This document shows, piece by piece, positions 1 through 9,107 of a stretch of 64,000 nt of DNA. How positions within the stretch are numbered: the stretch's first letter is position 1; every line of letters begins with the position of its first letter. This stretch comes from Streptomyces sp. NBC_01723 (GTDB lineage Bacteria > Actinomycetota > Actinomycetes > Streptomycetales > Streptomycetaceae), in the NCBI RefSeq assembly GCF_036246005.1, contig NZ_CP109171.1:3088001-3152000 (forward strand), in the 5' to 3' direction. The position numbers and the translations under genes are program-made. A model generated the notes under the pieces. It saw only the letters and a list, made by a program, of their open reading frames with translations, did not search any database and was not told where the DNA came from.

Positions 1-1
1 G

Positions 2-535
2 CGCCGGTCCGGGGCCGTCCCGCCGCTGCCCCGCCTCGTGGTGGTCGTGGACGATCTCGACGCGCTCGTCACTCCCCCGCTCGGCTCGCCCGGACGCCCC
101 GCGGCCGGTTCGGTCGTGCGTGCGCTGGAGGCCGTCGCGCGGGAGGGCGGGCGGCTGGGCGTGCACCTGGTGGCCGCCACCGCGCCTGGCGGCCGTACGG
201 CCCAGACGGAGCCCGCCCAGCGCGCCACCCTGCGCATCACGCTGGACACCCCGGCCCCGGGGCCGGACGAACCGATGCCGGGACGCGGCCGGTTGACCCG
301 CCCCGACGGACCCGCCGTGGTCTTCCAGGCCGGGAGGGTCACCGGCCGCATCCCGCGCACCGCGACCCTGCGCCCCACGGTGATCCCGCTGGAGTGGCAC
401 CTCATGGGCGACCCGCCCACCCGCCGCCCGGTACGCGAGCTGGGCAACGGCCCCACCGACCTGGCCCTGCTGGCCAGCGCGTTGGAACGGGCGGCCCGCG
501 AGGTGGAGGCGGCACAGGTGCCGTCACTCCTGTGA
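2..535 (+). CDS. FtsK/SpoIIIE-type ATPase, C-terminal fragment (5' end outside window)
   Basis: The reading frame is open from the window edge to the TGA at 533-535, so only about 177 C-terminal residues are seen. A hydrophobic strand followed by two acidic residues (VVVVDDLDAL) looks like the Walker B strand of an FtsK/SpoIIIE or EccC-type ATPase. A second conserved-looking stretch, GVHLVAATAPGGR, resembles the following strand of the same fold, where DNA translocases and type VII secretion ATPases carry HLVLATQRP. No Walker A or N-terminal domain is visible because the gene starts upstream. It could be an FHA-FtsK fusion typical of Streptomyces, but that part cannot be seen. A strong hairpin lies about 70 nt downstream. 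Confidence 0.6.
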   Translation, partial: RRSGAVPPLPRLVVVVDDLDALVTPPLGSPGRPAAGSVVRALEAVAREGGRLGVHLVAATAPGGRTAQTEPAQRATLRITLDTPAPGPDEPMPGRGRLTRPDGPAVVFQAGRVTGRIPRTATLRPTVIPLEWHLMGDPPTRRPVRELGNGPTDLALLASALERAAREVEAAQVPSLL

Positions 536-602
536 CGCCGGGCCCGTAACCGACAGCCCGTCCGGCGTTTGAGGACGAGGCCGTCCAGGCCGAACCGGGG
601 GT

Positions 603-622
603 CCGGGGGCGGCAGCCCCCGG
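603..622 (+). terminator. Hairpin downstream of the FtsK-type gene
   Basis: A perfect 8-bp stem (ccgggggc / gcccccgg) with a GGCA loop. There is no T-tract, as is usual in Streptomyces. The surrounding text (cgtccggcgtttgagga, then a G-rich run and this hairpin) resembles a dispersed intergenic sequence I have often seen after Streptomyces genes, so it may be a repeat family as well as a terminator. Confidence 0.5.
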
Positions 623-736
623 CGACGCCCACACCGGTGCCGCCCACCTGGTCACGACGCGGTCACGATCCCCCCGCTGACCGCGGACGCGGTCTTGCCG
701 CCCTCACCCCCCTGGCGTACACCAGAGCGCACGGAA

Positions 737-744
737 GAGCGCTC
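737..744. promoter_or_regulatory. Candidate LacI-type operator core upstream of the sugar ABC operon
   Basis: The palindrome gagcgctc lies 34 bp before the ATG at 778. LacI-family regulators of Streptomyces sugar importers (CebR-like) bind sites with a central GAGCGCTC core. The flanks here are not symmetric beyond 8 bp and no LacI gene is in the window, so this is a weak call. Confidence 0.25.
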
Positions 745-777
745 AACGTTCGACGAGGCACGAAGAACGGGGCAGTG

Positions 778-2175
778 ATGCGCACGAGCAGCACCATGGG
801 GCCACGCAGGACCCTCGGCAGAAGCACCCGGATCGCCGCCACCCTCGCCGCGGGAGCGCTCGCGCTCTCGCTCACCGCGTGCGGTGGCGACGACGACAAC
901 GGCGGTGGCGACAAGGGCGGTCAGGGGGACGGCGGCAAGGACACGGCCGCCACCGTCACCCTCCCGAAGCTGGACGGCGAGACTCTGGAGGTCGCCGCCG
1001 TCTGGACCGGCGCGGAGCAGGAGAACTTCAAGAAGGTCCTCGCCGAGTTCGAGAAGCGCACCGGCGCCAAGGTGACCTTCGTGCCCGCCCAGGACCCGAT
1101 CATCAACTTCCTCGGTTCGAAGATCGCCGGCGGTGCCCCGCCGGACGTGGCGATGCTCCCGCAGCCCGGCGCCATCAAGCAGGCCGTCGAGAAGGGCTGG
1201 GCCAAACCGCTCGGCGCGGAGGCCGCCAAGGAGCTGGGCGAGAACTACTCGCCGGGCTGGCAGGAGATAGGCAAGGTCGGCGGCAAGCAGTACGGCGTGT
1301 ACTACAAGGCCGCCAACAAGTCGCTGATCTGGTACAACGCGCAGGTCTTCGAGAACGCGGGCGCCGCCGAGCCCAAGACCTGGGACGAGCTGCTCACCGC
1401 CGCCCAGACGATCTACGACTCGGGCGTGACCCCGTTCTCCGTCGGCGGCGCGGACGGCTGGACCCTCACCGACTGGTTCGAGAACGTCTACCTCTCGCAG
1501 GCGGGCCCGGAGAAGTACGACCAGCTGGCCAAGCACGAGATCAAGTGGACGGACCCGTCCGTCAAGGAGGCCCTGACCACCCTCGCCGAGATCTGGGGCA
1601 AGAAGGACTACGTGGCGGGCGGCGCGTCCGGCGCGCTCCAGACCGAGTTCCCGGCCTCGGTGACGCAGACCTTCACCGGCGGCGACCAGCCGAAGGCGGG
1701 CATGGTCTACGAGGGCGACTTCGTGCAGGTCAACATCGGCGAGACGGACGCGGAGATCGGCACCGACGCGAAGGTGTTCCCCTTCCCGGCGGTCGGCGAC
1801 ACCGCGCCGGTGGTCTCCGGAGGCGACGCGGCCGTGGTCCTGAAGGACTCGAAGGCGGCGCAGGCGCTGGCCACCTGGCTGGCCTCGCCGGACGCGGCGA
1901 CGATCCAGGCGAAGCTCGGCGGCTACCTCTCGCCGAACAAGAACGTCGAGGCGTCGGCGTACCCGAACGACGTGCAGAAGAAGATCGCCGAGGCGCTGGT
2001 CGCGGCCGGCGACGACTTCCGCTTCGACATGTCGGACCAGGCTCCGCAGGCCTTCGGCGGCACGCCCGGCAAGGGCGAGTGGAAGGCCCTCCAGGACTTC
2101 CTGAAGAACCCGAAGGACGTCGAGGGCGCACAGCAGCGGCTGGAGGCGGACGCGGCCGCCGCCTACGGGAGCTGA
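778..2175 (+). CDS. Carbohydrate ABC transporter substrate-binding lipoprotein
   Basis: A 465-residue extracytoplasmic solute-binding protein of the family 1 (CUT1) type. The N-terminus has basic residues, a hydrophobic stretch and a lipobox (S-L-T-A-C, Cys35), then a Gly/Asp-rich linker, as expected for an anchored Streptomyces binding protein. The mature part carries typical features: DVAMLPQPG near residue 130 and a tryptophan/tyrosine-rich central region that could line a sugar site. The open frame extends upstream to 637, but ATG 778 gives the signal peptide directly, so it is preferred. ATG 796 would also fit. The two permeases follow after 3 nt. No ATPase gene is adjacent. In Streptomyces the shared ATPase MsiK usually energises such importers. 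The substrate cannot be deduced. Confidence 0.9.
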   Translation: MRTSSTMGPRRTLGRSTRIAATLAAGALALSLTACGGDDDNGGGDKGGQGDGGKDTAATVTLPKLDGETLEVAAVWTGAEQENFKKVLAEFEKRTGAKVTFVPAQDPIINFLGSKIAGGAPPDVAMLPQPGAIKQAVEKGWAKPLGAEAAKELGENYSPGWQEIGKVGGKQYGVYYKAANKSLIWYNAQVFENAGAAEPKTWDELLTAAQTIYDSGVTPFSVGGADGWTLTDWFENVYLSQAGPEKYDQLAKHEIKWTDPSVKEALTTLAEIWGKKDYVAGGASGALQTEFPASVTQTFTGGDQPKAGMVYEGDFVQVNIGETDAEIGTDAKVFPFPAVGDTAPVVSGGDAAVVLKDSKAAQALATWLASPDAATIQAKLGGYLSPNKNVEASAYPNDVQKKIAEALVAAGDDFRFDMSDQAPQAFGGTPGKGEWKALQDFLKNPKDVEGAQQRLEADAAAAYGS

Positions 2176-2178
2176 CGG

Positions 2179-3525
2179 ATGACGTCGGCCACGGCGGCGG
2201 GGACCTCACCGGGCCCCGCCGCCCCCAAGTCGCGCAGGAGCGTGACCGGCACCCGCAGGACCGTGGCGGCCCTGTTCCTGCTCCCCGCCCTGGTGCTGCT
2301 CGGCGCGCTCGTGGTCTACCCGATCGGGTACTCGCTGGTCCGCAGCTTCTACGACCAGTCCGGCGACTCCTTCGCCGGATTCGACAACTACCAGGCGCTG
2401 TTCACCGACGACGGCATCCGCACCGCCCTGAAGAACAACGTCATCTGGGTGGTGTTCGCGCCGACGGTCGCCACCGCGCTCGGCCTGATCTTCGCGGTGC
2501 TGACCGAACGGATCCGCTGGGGCACCGCGTTCAAGCTGGTCGTCTTCATGCCGATGGCGATCTCGATGCTGGCGGCCGGGATCATCTTCCGCCTGGTGTA
2601 CGACCAGGACCCGGACAAGGGCGTCGCCAACGCGGTGTGGGTGGGCGTGCACGACACGTTCGCCGAGTCGTCCGCGTTCCCGAAGGCGCACCCGGGCCGT
2701 GACTCGCCGCTGGAACCGGCCGGCGGCGGCGCCTTCGTCACCAAGCAGCCGGTCGAGGCCGGCACCGCGGTCGTCCTCCCCCTCGTCGGCGTCGCCCCCG
2801 ACCTGATGCCGGACGGCGCGGAGAAGGCCGTACCCGCCGAAGCCGAGGACGGGAAGATCACCGGCACCACCTGGCAGGACTTCACCCGCGGCAAGGGCGT
2901 CGGGAAGCTCAACGGCGTCGACGCGGCCGAACTGGGCTATGCCGGGATGACGATCGAGGCGGTGAAGGACGGCAAGGTCGTCGCGTCGGCGAAGGCGTCG
3001 GGCGACGGCACGTTCACGCTGCCCGCCGCGGCCGACGGGGCGCTGCTCAGACTCCCCGCCGACAACTTCAAGGAGCCCTACAACGGCCTGAACTGGCTCG
3101 GCCCCTCCCTCGTCACCCCGGCCATCATCGGGTCGTACGTGTGGATGTGGGCGGGCTTCGCGATGGTGCTGATCGCGGCGGGTCTCGCCGGGATGCCCCG
3201 GGAACTGCTGGAGGCCGCCCGGGTCGACGGCGCCAACGAGTGGCAGGTCTTCAGACGGGTCACGGTGCCGCTGCTGGCGCCGGTCCTCGCGGTCGTGGCC
3301 GTCACCCTGATGATCAACGTGCTGAAGGTGTTCGACCTGGTCTTCATCATCGCCCCGGGCTCCTCGCAGGACGACGCGAACGTGCTCGCGCTGGAGCTGT
3401 ACCGCAAGGGCTTCGCCTCCGACCAGCCGGGCATCGCGAGCGCCATCGCGGTGTTCCTGCTGCTCCTGGTGATCCCGGTGATGTGGTTCAACGTACGGCG
3501 ACTGCGGCGGGAGGTGCGGCGATGA
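2179..3525 (+). CDS. Sugar ABC transporter permease (MalF type) with large extracytoplasmic insert
   Basis: A 448-residue inner-membrane permease. A basic N-terminus is followed by TM1 (about 28-50), then TM segments near 85-107 and 118-141. The cytoplasmic EAA loop (EAARVDGANEWQVFRRVTVPLLAP, about 345-368) couples to the ATPase. Typical CUT1 permeases have about 300 residues; this one is about 150 longer. The excess lies between the third and fourth core helices, roughly residues 145-300. It is rich in Gly, Ala, Val and Lys and ends in an alternating beta-like stretch (GTFTLPAAADGALLRLPADNF). MalF of E. coli carries its P2 loop at a comparable place, but I see no sequence likeness. The stop overlaps the next start (ATGA). 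Confidence 0.88.
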   Translation: MTSATAAGTSPGPAAPKSRRSVTGTRRTVAALFLLPALVLLGALVVYPIGYSLVRSFYDQSGDSFAGFDNYQALFTDDGIRTALKNNVIWVVFAPTVATALGLIFAVLTERIRWGTAFKLVVFMPMAISMLAAGIIFRLVYDQDPDKGVANAVWVGVHDTFAESSAFPKAHPGRDSPLEPAGGGAFVTKQPVEAGTAVVLPLVGVAPDLMPDGAEKAVPAEAEDGKITGTTWQDFTRGKGVGKLNGVDAAELGYAGMTIEAVKDGKVVASAKASGDGTFTLPAAADGALLRLPADNFKEPYNGLNWLGPSLVTPAIIGSYVWMWAGFAMVLIAAGLAGMPRELLEAARVDGANEWQVFRRVTVPLLAPVLAVVAVTLMINVLKVFDLVFIIAPGSSQDDANVLALELYRKGFASDQPGIASAIAVFLLLLVIPVMWFNVRRLRREVRR

Positions 3526-4382
3526 CGGCGAAGCGTTCCCTGGGGGCGCGGCTGGCCGAGGGCGTCAGCGGCGGCCTGGTCCGGGTCTTCCTGATCGTCG
3601 TCGGCCTCTTCTGGCTGGTGCCCACGATCGGCCTGCTGCTCTCCTCGCTGCGCACCCCGCGGGACATGGCGGCGAGCGGCTGGTGGGAGGTCTTCACCAA
3701 GCCGTCCCAGCTCACCTTCCAGAGCTACGAGGACCTGCTGGCGAACGGCGACATCACCTCGTCCCTCCTCAACACCGTGCTGATCACCGTCCCCGCGACG
3801 GTCCTGGTGGTGGTCATCGGATCGCTGGCCGGGTACGCCTTCGCGTGGATGGAGTTCCCGGGCCGCGACTGGTGGTTCCTGGCCGTGGTCGGGCTGCTGG
3901 TCGTCCCCGTGCAGGTGGCCCTGATCCCGATCGCCGAACTCTTCGGCAAGATCGGACTGTTCGGGTCGATCGTCGGCGTGGTCCTCTTCCACGTCGGCTT
4001 CGGCCTGCCCTTCGCGGTGTTCCTGCTGCGGAACTTCTTCGCGGAGATCCCCCGGGAGCTGCTGGAGGCGGCCCGGCTGGACGGCGCCGGTGAACTGCGG
4101 CTCTTCGTGCGGGTCGTGATGCCGCTCGGCGGGCCCGCGATCGCGAGCCTCGGCATCTTCCAGTTCCTGTGGGTGTGGAACGACATGCTGGTCGCGCTGA
4201 TCTTCTCGGACTCCGGGAGCCAGCCGATCACGGTCGCGCTGCAGACGCAGGTACGGCAGTTCGGCAACAACATCGACGTGCTGGCGCCGGGCGCGTTCAT
4301 CTCCATGGTGATCCCGCTGGCCGTGTTCTTCGCGTTCCAGCGGCAGTTCGTCTCCGGCGTGATGGCGGGCGCCGTCAAGTAG
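3522..4382 (+). CDS. Sugar ABC transporter permease (MalG type)
   Basis: A 286-residue second permease of the importer. It starts at ATG 3522, overlapping the previous stop by 4 nt, which implies translational coupling. Six hydrophobic segments are visible, and the EAA loop (EAARLDGAGELRLFVRVVMPLGGP) is near residues 180-203. The length is normal for the MalG group, and the protein should pair with the larger MalF-like partner. The C-terminus ends in FQRQFVSGVMAGAVK, which is characteristic of the family. A strong hairpin follows 24 nt after the stop and closes the operon. Confidence 0.9.
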   Translation: MTAKRSLGARLAEGVSGGLVRVFLIVVGLFWLVPTIGLLLSSLRTPRDMAASGWWEVFTKPSQLTFQSYEDLLANGDITSSLLNTVLITVPATVLVVVIGSLAGYAFAWMEFPGRDWWFLAVVGLLVVPVQVALIPIAELFGKIGLFGSIVGVVLFHVGFGLPFAVFLLRNFFAEIPRELLEAARLDGAGELRLFVRVVMPLGGPAIASLGIFQFLWVWNDMLVALIFSDSGSQPITVALQTQVRQFGNNIDVLAPGAFISMVIPLAVFFAFQRQFVSGVMAGAVK

Positions 4383-4405
4383 CCGCCGCGACACCACCCT
4401 TGAGT

Positions 4406-4430
4406 GGGCGGACCGGACACCGGTCCGCCC
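4406..4430 (+). terminator. Terminator of the ABC importer operon
   Basis: A perfect 11-bp stem (gggcggaccgg / ccggtccgccc) with a 3-nt loop (aca), placed 24 nt after the permease stop and followed by a C/T-rich stretch. Confidence 0.75.
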
Positions 4431-4546
4431 CCTCATCCGTACGGGCACCGTGCGCGGCGAGGATCCCCCGAATGCCGCAGCGGCCGTAACCGAATCACTC
4501 CATTGGCCGTTCCCGGCGCGAACGCCCGCGCCGACCCCGCCGACCC

Positions 4547-6811
4547 ATGGATGTTCCCGTGCCCAGGTTCAGTGTCATCGTGCCCGCGTACCAGGTCCAG
4601 GCCTATCTGCACGCGTGCCTGGAGTCGGTGCTGTGCCAGTCGTACCAGGACTTCGAGGTGATCGTCGTCGACGACCGGTCGCCGGACGCGTGCGGTGCGA
4701 TCGCCGACGAGTTCGCGGACCGCGACGCGCGCGTACGCGCCGTGCACCTGCCTCAGAACCAGGGCCTCGGCCCCGCCCGCAACGTCGGCATCGAGCGGGC
4801 GGGCGGCGACTACCTGGTCTTCCTCGACGGCGACGACACCCTCGCCCCGGGCGCGCTCCGGGCCCTCGCCGACCGCGTGAAGGAGACCGGCGACCCGGAC
4901 GTACTGGTCTACGACTACGCCCGGACGTACTGGACCGGCGAGACCGTCCGCAGCCAGGCGGCCGCGCACCTCACCGAGCAGGGACCGGCGCCGTTCCGGC
5001 TGGCCGACCGGCCGGGGCTGCTGCGGCTGCTGATGGTGGCCTGGAACAAGACGGTGCGGCGGGAGTTCGCCGAGCGCGAGGGCCTCACCTTCCCGCCCGG
5101 CTACTACGAGGACACCCCGTGGACGTACCCGGTCCTCCTGACCGCGGAGTCCGTCGCCACCCTGGACCGGGTCTGCGTCCACTACCGGCAGCGCCGCCGG
5201 GGCAGCATCCTGGGCACGCCGAGCGAACGCCACCTGGACGTCTTCACGCAGTACGACCGGGTCTTCGCGTTCCTCGAGTCGCATCCGGAGCACGACCGCT
5301 GGCGGCCGGTGCTGTACCGCCGCATGTGCGACCACCTGGCGACCGTGTTCACCCGCCCCGACCGCCTCCCGCGTTCCCAGCGCGCCGAGTTCCTGCGCCG
5401 GGCGCGGGTCCACTGCCGCCGCTACCGGGTCGCCGGTGCCCCCGCCCCGGCGCCGGTCCGGGTGCGCCACGCCCTGCTCCGGCTGGGCCTGCGCCGTACC
5501 TGGGAGACCCTGCGGCTGGCGTCCGCACTGCGCCGACGGACGGCGAGGGCCGCCGCCGGCTGGCTGCGGGCCGCCCGGACCGGCACCCTGCGCCTGCACT
5601 ACCGGGGCCAGCGCCTCCTCCCGCTGAGGACCGACCGCGCCCTCTTCGCCGTCGACGGCGGCGGGGGGTACGGCTGCAACCCCGGGGCGCTGGAGGACGC
5701 GTTCCGCCGCTGCGCGCCGCATGTGCGCACGGCGTGGGCCGCCGCCCCCGCGCACCACCACACGGTCCCGCCCGCGACCCGGCGCCTCACTCCCGGCACG
5801 GCCGCCTACTGGACGGCCCTGGCCCGCTCCCGGTACCTGGTGCACAACTCCGCCTTCGACAGCGGCCTGGTCAAGCGCCGGGGCCAGGTACTGGTCCAGA
5901 CGCAGGCCGGGACGCCGCTCGCGCACGCGGGCCTGGACCTCCAGGAGCGGCCGGCCGCCGGGGGCGGCACCGACTTCGCCCGGTTGCTGCGCGAGGTCGA
6001 CTCCTGGGACTACGTGGTCTCCGCCAACCGCCACTCCACCCTCACCTGGGAACGCGTCCACCCCGGCGGCTACACCACCCTGGAGTACGGCCAGCCCCGC
6101 ACCGACGCCCTCCAGCGGGCGACCGCCGCGGACGTGGCCCGGCTCCGCGAGACCCTCGGCATCCCCGAGGGCACGGTGGCGATCCTGTACGCGCCCGCGC
6201 ACCGCGACTACCGGCGCACCCAGCGCTCCGCCCTGGACCTGGAGCGCGTCGTACGCCGCCTCGGCCCCCGCTTCATGGTGCTGGCCCGCGCCCACCCGGG
6301 CCACGACGTCCGGCCGGCCGCGTCCGTCGGCCGGGTCCTGGACGTGAGCGGTCACCCATGCGTGGAGTCGCTCTGCCTGGCCTCGGACGCCCTCGTCACC
6401 GACTACGCGTCCCTGATGTTCGACTACGCGGGCCTGGACCGGCCGATCGTGCTCCACGCCGACGAGCCGGAGGCGTTCGAGGCGGCCCGCGGCACCTACG
6501 TCGACCTGCGCTCCGTCCCGCCGGGGCCGATCGCGCGGGACGAGGACGAGCTGATCGCCGTCTTCGCCGGCGGCGACTGGTACGGCGCCCGGTCCACCCG
6601 GCTGCGGGCCGAGTTCCGCGAGCGGTTCTGCCCGTTCGACGACGGCCACGCCGCCGAGCGCGTGGTGCGCCGGGTGGTGCTCGGCCAGACCCGGCTGCCT
6701 CCGGTGGTGCCACCCGGCGCCCGCCGTCCGCCCGCGGCGGCGGTCGCCCGCACCCCGCTGGCCACGGTCCCGCAACCGGCCGGGCCGCGCACCGTCACCG
6801 ACAGCCTCTGA
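4547..6811 (+). CDS. GT2 glycosyltransferase / TagF-like fusion, paralogue A (GT2 intact, TagF motif lost)
   Basis: A 754-residue two-domain cytoplasmic protein, probably membrane-associated. The N-terminal GT2 domain (about 1-280) keeps every hallmark: VVDDRSPD (Asp42-Asp43), FLDGDD (94-97) and the base motif YYEDTPW (Glu188-Asp189). A basic, helical linker follows. The C-terminal half (about 365-715) is a CDP-glycerol glycerophosphotransferase-like domain with RAH (His583) and TDYASLMFDYA. The expected HGTPLK motif reads AGTPLA, so both the first catalytic His (position 454) and the Lys are gone. ATG 4547 has no clear ribosome-binding site. GTG 4559 would give MPRFS, exactly like paralogues B and C, and may be the true start. 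First gene of a tandem trio; probably acts in surface polymer synthesis. Confidence 0.85.
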   Translation: MDVPVPRFSVIVPAYQVQAYLHACLESVLCQSYQDFEVIVVDDRSPDACGAIADEFADRDARVRAVHLPQNQGLGPARNVGIERAGGDYLVFLDGDDTLAPGALRALADRVKETGDPDVLVYDYARTYWTGETVRSQAAAHLTEQGPAPFRLADRPGLLRLLMVAWNKTVRREFAEREGLTFPPGYYEDTPWTYPVLLTAESVATLDRVCVHYRQRRRGSILGTPSERHLDVFTQYDRVFAFLESHPEHDRWRPVLYRRMCDHLATVFTRPDRLPRSQRAEFLRRARVHCRRYRVAGAPAPAPVRVRHALLRLGLRRTWETLRLASALRRRTARAAAGWLRAARTGTLRLHYRGQRLLPLRTDRALFAVDGGGGYGCNPGALEDAFRRCAPHVRTAWAAAPAHHHTVPPATRRLTPGTAAYWTALARSRYLVHNSAFDSGLVKRRGQVLVQTQAGTPLAHAGLDLQERPAAGGGTDFARLLREVDSWDYVVSANRHSTLTWERVHPGGYTTLEYGQPRTDALQRATAADVARLRETLGIPEGTVAILYAPAHRDYRRTQRSALDLERVVRRLGPRFMVLARAHPGHDVRPAASVGRVLDVSGHPCVESLCLASDALVTDYASLMFDYAGLDRPIVLHADEPEAFEAARGTYVDLRSVPPGPIARDEDELIAVFAGGDWYGARSTRLRAEFRERFCPFDDGHAAERVVRRVVLGQTRLPPVVPPGARRPPAAAVARTPLATVPQPAGPRTVTDSL

Positions 6812-6895
6812 GCGCCGTTTGTCCCTCGGGAGCCCCGGGTGTCGCGGCCGGCGCAGGGCTCCCGCCCGGACCAGCACATCGAGAGAAAGAGCAGC

Positions 6896-9100
6896 ATGCC
6901 CCGCTTCAGCATCATCGTCCCGTCCCATGGGGTCGCGGGGCGGCTCTCCCAGGCACTGGACTCGGTGCTCGACCAGTCCTTCGGCGACTTCGAGCTGATC
7001 CCGGTCTGCGACGCCCCGGACACCGCCGCGGCGGACGTCGCCGAGGAGCACTCCGGACGGGACTCGCGGGTCACGCCCGTGCACGCCCCGCCGTCGGCCG
7101 GGCTGGCCGGGGCGCGCAACGCCGGGATGCGGGCGGCGACCGGCGCGTACCTGCTGTTCCTCGACGGCGACGACGTCCTCGTGCCGGGCGCGCTGGCGGC
7201 GCTGGAGGCGCGGCTGGCGGACACCGGGGGCGTCGACGTGCTGTACTTCGAGTACGAGCGGGTGCCCTGGTGGGAGGGCGAGGCCACCAACCCGGCCGCC
7301 CCGCTGCTGGCGAGGACCCCCGACGGCGCCTTCACCCCCGACCGCGCCCCCGATCTGACCGGCGTGCGGCTGCCCGCGTGGAGCGCCGTCCACCGCCGCA
7401 CCTTCCTCACCGAGCGCCGGCTCGCCTTCCCCGACGGGCACTTCACGGACATCGGTTTCGGCGCCCTGGTCGCGGCGCGCGCCGAGCGCGTGGCGGTGCT
7501 GCGCTCGGTGGTCGTCCGGCATCTGGTGCGGCGCCAGGGCAACCGGCTGAACCTGCCCGGCGTGCACCACGGTGACCTCCTCGACCAGGCCGAACTGGCG
7601 CTCGCGCACGCCGCCGAGCGGGGACTGCCGGACGCGCGCCGCGGGCCGCTCTTCGAGCACCTGTTCGCCGCGATCCTGAAGACGGCGACACATCCGCGGC
7701 GGCTGACGAGCCGGCAGCGCCGGGTCTTCTTCCGGCGCGCGAGCCGCCTCTACCGCCGCCACCGCCCCGCCGGCTTCCGCCCGCCGGGCGGCCGGCTCGG
7801 CGTCCAGCACCGGCTGCTCGCGGCGGGGTCGTACGCCGGCTTCCGCGCCCTGCGCGCCACCAACCGGGCACTCACCGGGGCGCTGCGCCGCCTGCCGTGG
7901 CCGCGGGGGCTGCGCACCCGGCTGCTGTACCGCCGCCACCTGCGCCGCCCGCTGGATCCGAACCTCGTCGTGTACTGCGCCTACTGGGGCCGCGGCTACG
8001 CGTGCAGCCCGGCCGCGATCCACGCCAAGGCCCGCGAACTCGCCCCGCACCTCAGGTCGGTGTTCCTGGTCGAGGCGGACCAGGCGCACACCGTGCCGGA
8101 GGGCGTCGACCACGCGGTCATCGGCGGCCGGCGGTACTGGGAGGTGCTGGCCCGCGCCAAGTACCTGGTGAACAACGCCAACTTCGCGGAGGGCGTGGTC
8201 AAGCGCCCCGGCAGCGTGCACGTGCAGACGCAGCACGGGACCCCGCTGAAGACGATGGGCGTGGACCAGTCGACGTACCCGGTGGTGGCCGCGGCCAGCG
8301 GCAGCTTCACCAGGCTGCTGGGCCGCGTGGACCGCTGGGACTACAACGTCTCCGCCAACCGGCACTCCACCCAGGTGTGGGAGCGCGCCTTCCCGGGCTC
8401 GTACGAGCACCTGGAGTACGGCTATCCGCGCAACGACGTCTACTGCACGGCGACCGCCGAGGACGTGGCCCGCGTCCGCCGCGAGCTGGGCGTCCCGGAA
8501 GGGGCGACGGCGGTCCTCTACGCGCCCACGCACCGGGACTACGAGAGCGGCTTCGGCGCGGGCGCCCTGGACCTGGAGGCGTTCTGCGAGGCGGCCGGCG
8601 AGGGCGTGGTGGTGCTGCTGCGCGCCCACTACTTCTACGACCGGGGCGGCCGCGCGGGCAGCGGCCGGATCATCGACGTCACCGCGCACCGCTCCTCGGA
8701 GGACGTGTGCCTGGCCGCGGACGCGCTGGTCACCGACTACTCGTCGATCATGTTCGACTACGCCAACCTGGACCGGCCGATCGTCGTGTACGCCGACGAC
8801 TGGGACGTCTACCGGGAGACCCGGGGCGTCTACTTCGACCTGATGGCGGCGCCGCCCGGACCGGTGGCGCGGACGCCGGAGGAGTTGGCCCGCGTCTTCG
8901 GCGACGGCTCGTACGCGGGCCCGGAGTCGGCGGCGCTGCGGGCGGCCTTCCGGGAGCGGTTCTGCGAGTTCGACGACGGCCGGGCCGCCGAGCGGGTCGT
9001 GCGCCGGGTGCTGCTCGGCGAGCCGCCCGAGGCGCTGCCGCCCGTGATCCCGCTCGCGGAGCGCGTCCCGGCCCCCGCCGCCACCCTCGTAAGGAGCTGA
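6896..9100 (+). CDS. GT2 / TagF-like fusion, paralogue B (TagF motifs intact, GT2 base lost)
   Basis: A 734-residue relative of A. ATG 6896 follows a purine-rich site (gagagaaaga) and gives MPRFSIIVPS; the frame is open further upstream, but those residues do not match the paralogues. In the GT2 part FLDGDD (89-93) remains, but the first motif is VCDAPDTA instead of DDxSxD. The catalytic-base motif reads FTDIGF (Asp185 without the preceding Glu) where A and C have YEDTPW. The C-terminal domain is complete: QHGTPLK with His447, RAH with His578, and TDYSSIMFDYANLDRPIV. In B. subtilis TagF the two equivalent histidines are essential. It probably transfers a polyol-phosphate (or other CDP-linked) unit, while its GT2 part may be structural. 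Confidence 0.85.
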   Translation: MPRFSIIVPSHGVAGRLSQALDSVLDQSFGDFELIPVCDAPDTAAADVAEEHSGRDSRVTPVHAPPSAGLAGARNAGMRAATGAYLLFLDGDDVLVPGALAALEARLADTGGVDVLYFEYERVPWWEGEATNPAAPLLARTPDGAFTPDRAPDLTGVRLPAWSAVHRRTFLTERRLAFPDGHFTDIGFGALVAARAERVAVLRSVVVRHLVRRQGNRLNLPGVHHGDLLDQAELALAHAAERGLPDARRGPLFEHLFAAILKTATHPRRLTSRQRRVFFRRASRLYRRHRPAGFRPPGGRLGVQHRLLAAGSYAGFRALRATNRALTGALRRLPWPRGLRTRLLYRRHLRRPLDPNLVVYCAYWGRGYACSPAAIHAKARELAPHLRSVFLVEADQAHTVPEGVDHAVIGGRRYWEVLARAKYLVNNANFAEGVVKRPGSVHVQTQHGTPLKTMGVDQSTYPVVAAASGSFTRLLGRVDRWDYNVSANRHSTQVWERAFPGSYEHLEYGYPRNDVYCTATAEDVARVRRELGVPEGATAVLYAPTHRDYESGFGAGALDLEAFCEAAGEGVVVLLRAHYFYDRGGRAGSGRIIDVTAHRSSEDVCLAADALVTDYSSIMFDYANLDRPIVVYADDWDVYRETRGVYFDLMAAPPGPVARTPEELARVFGDGSYAGPESAALRAAFRERFCEFDDGRAAERVVRRVLLGEPPEALPPVIPLAERVPAPAATLVRS

Positions 9101-9107
9101 CCCCGCC

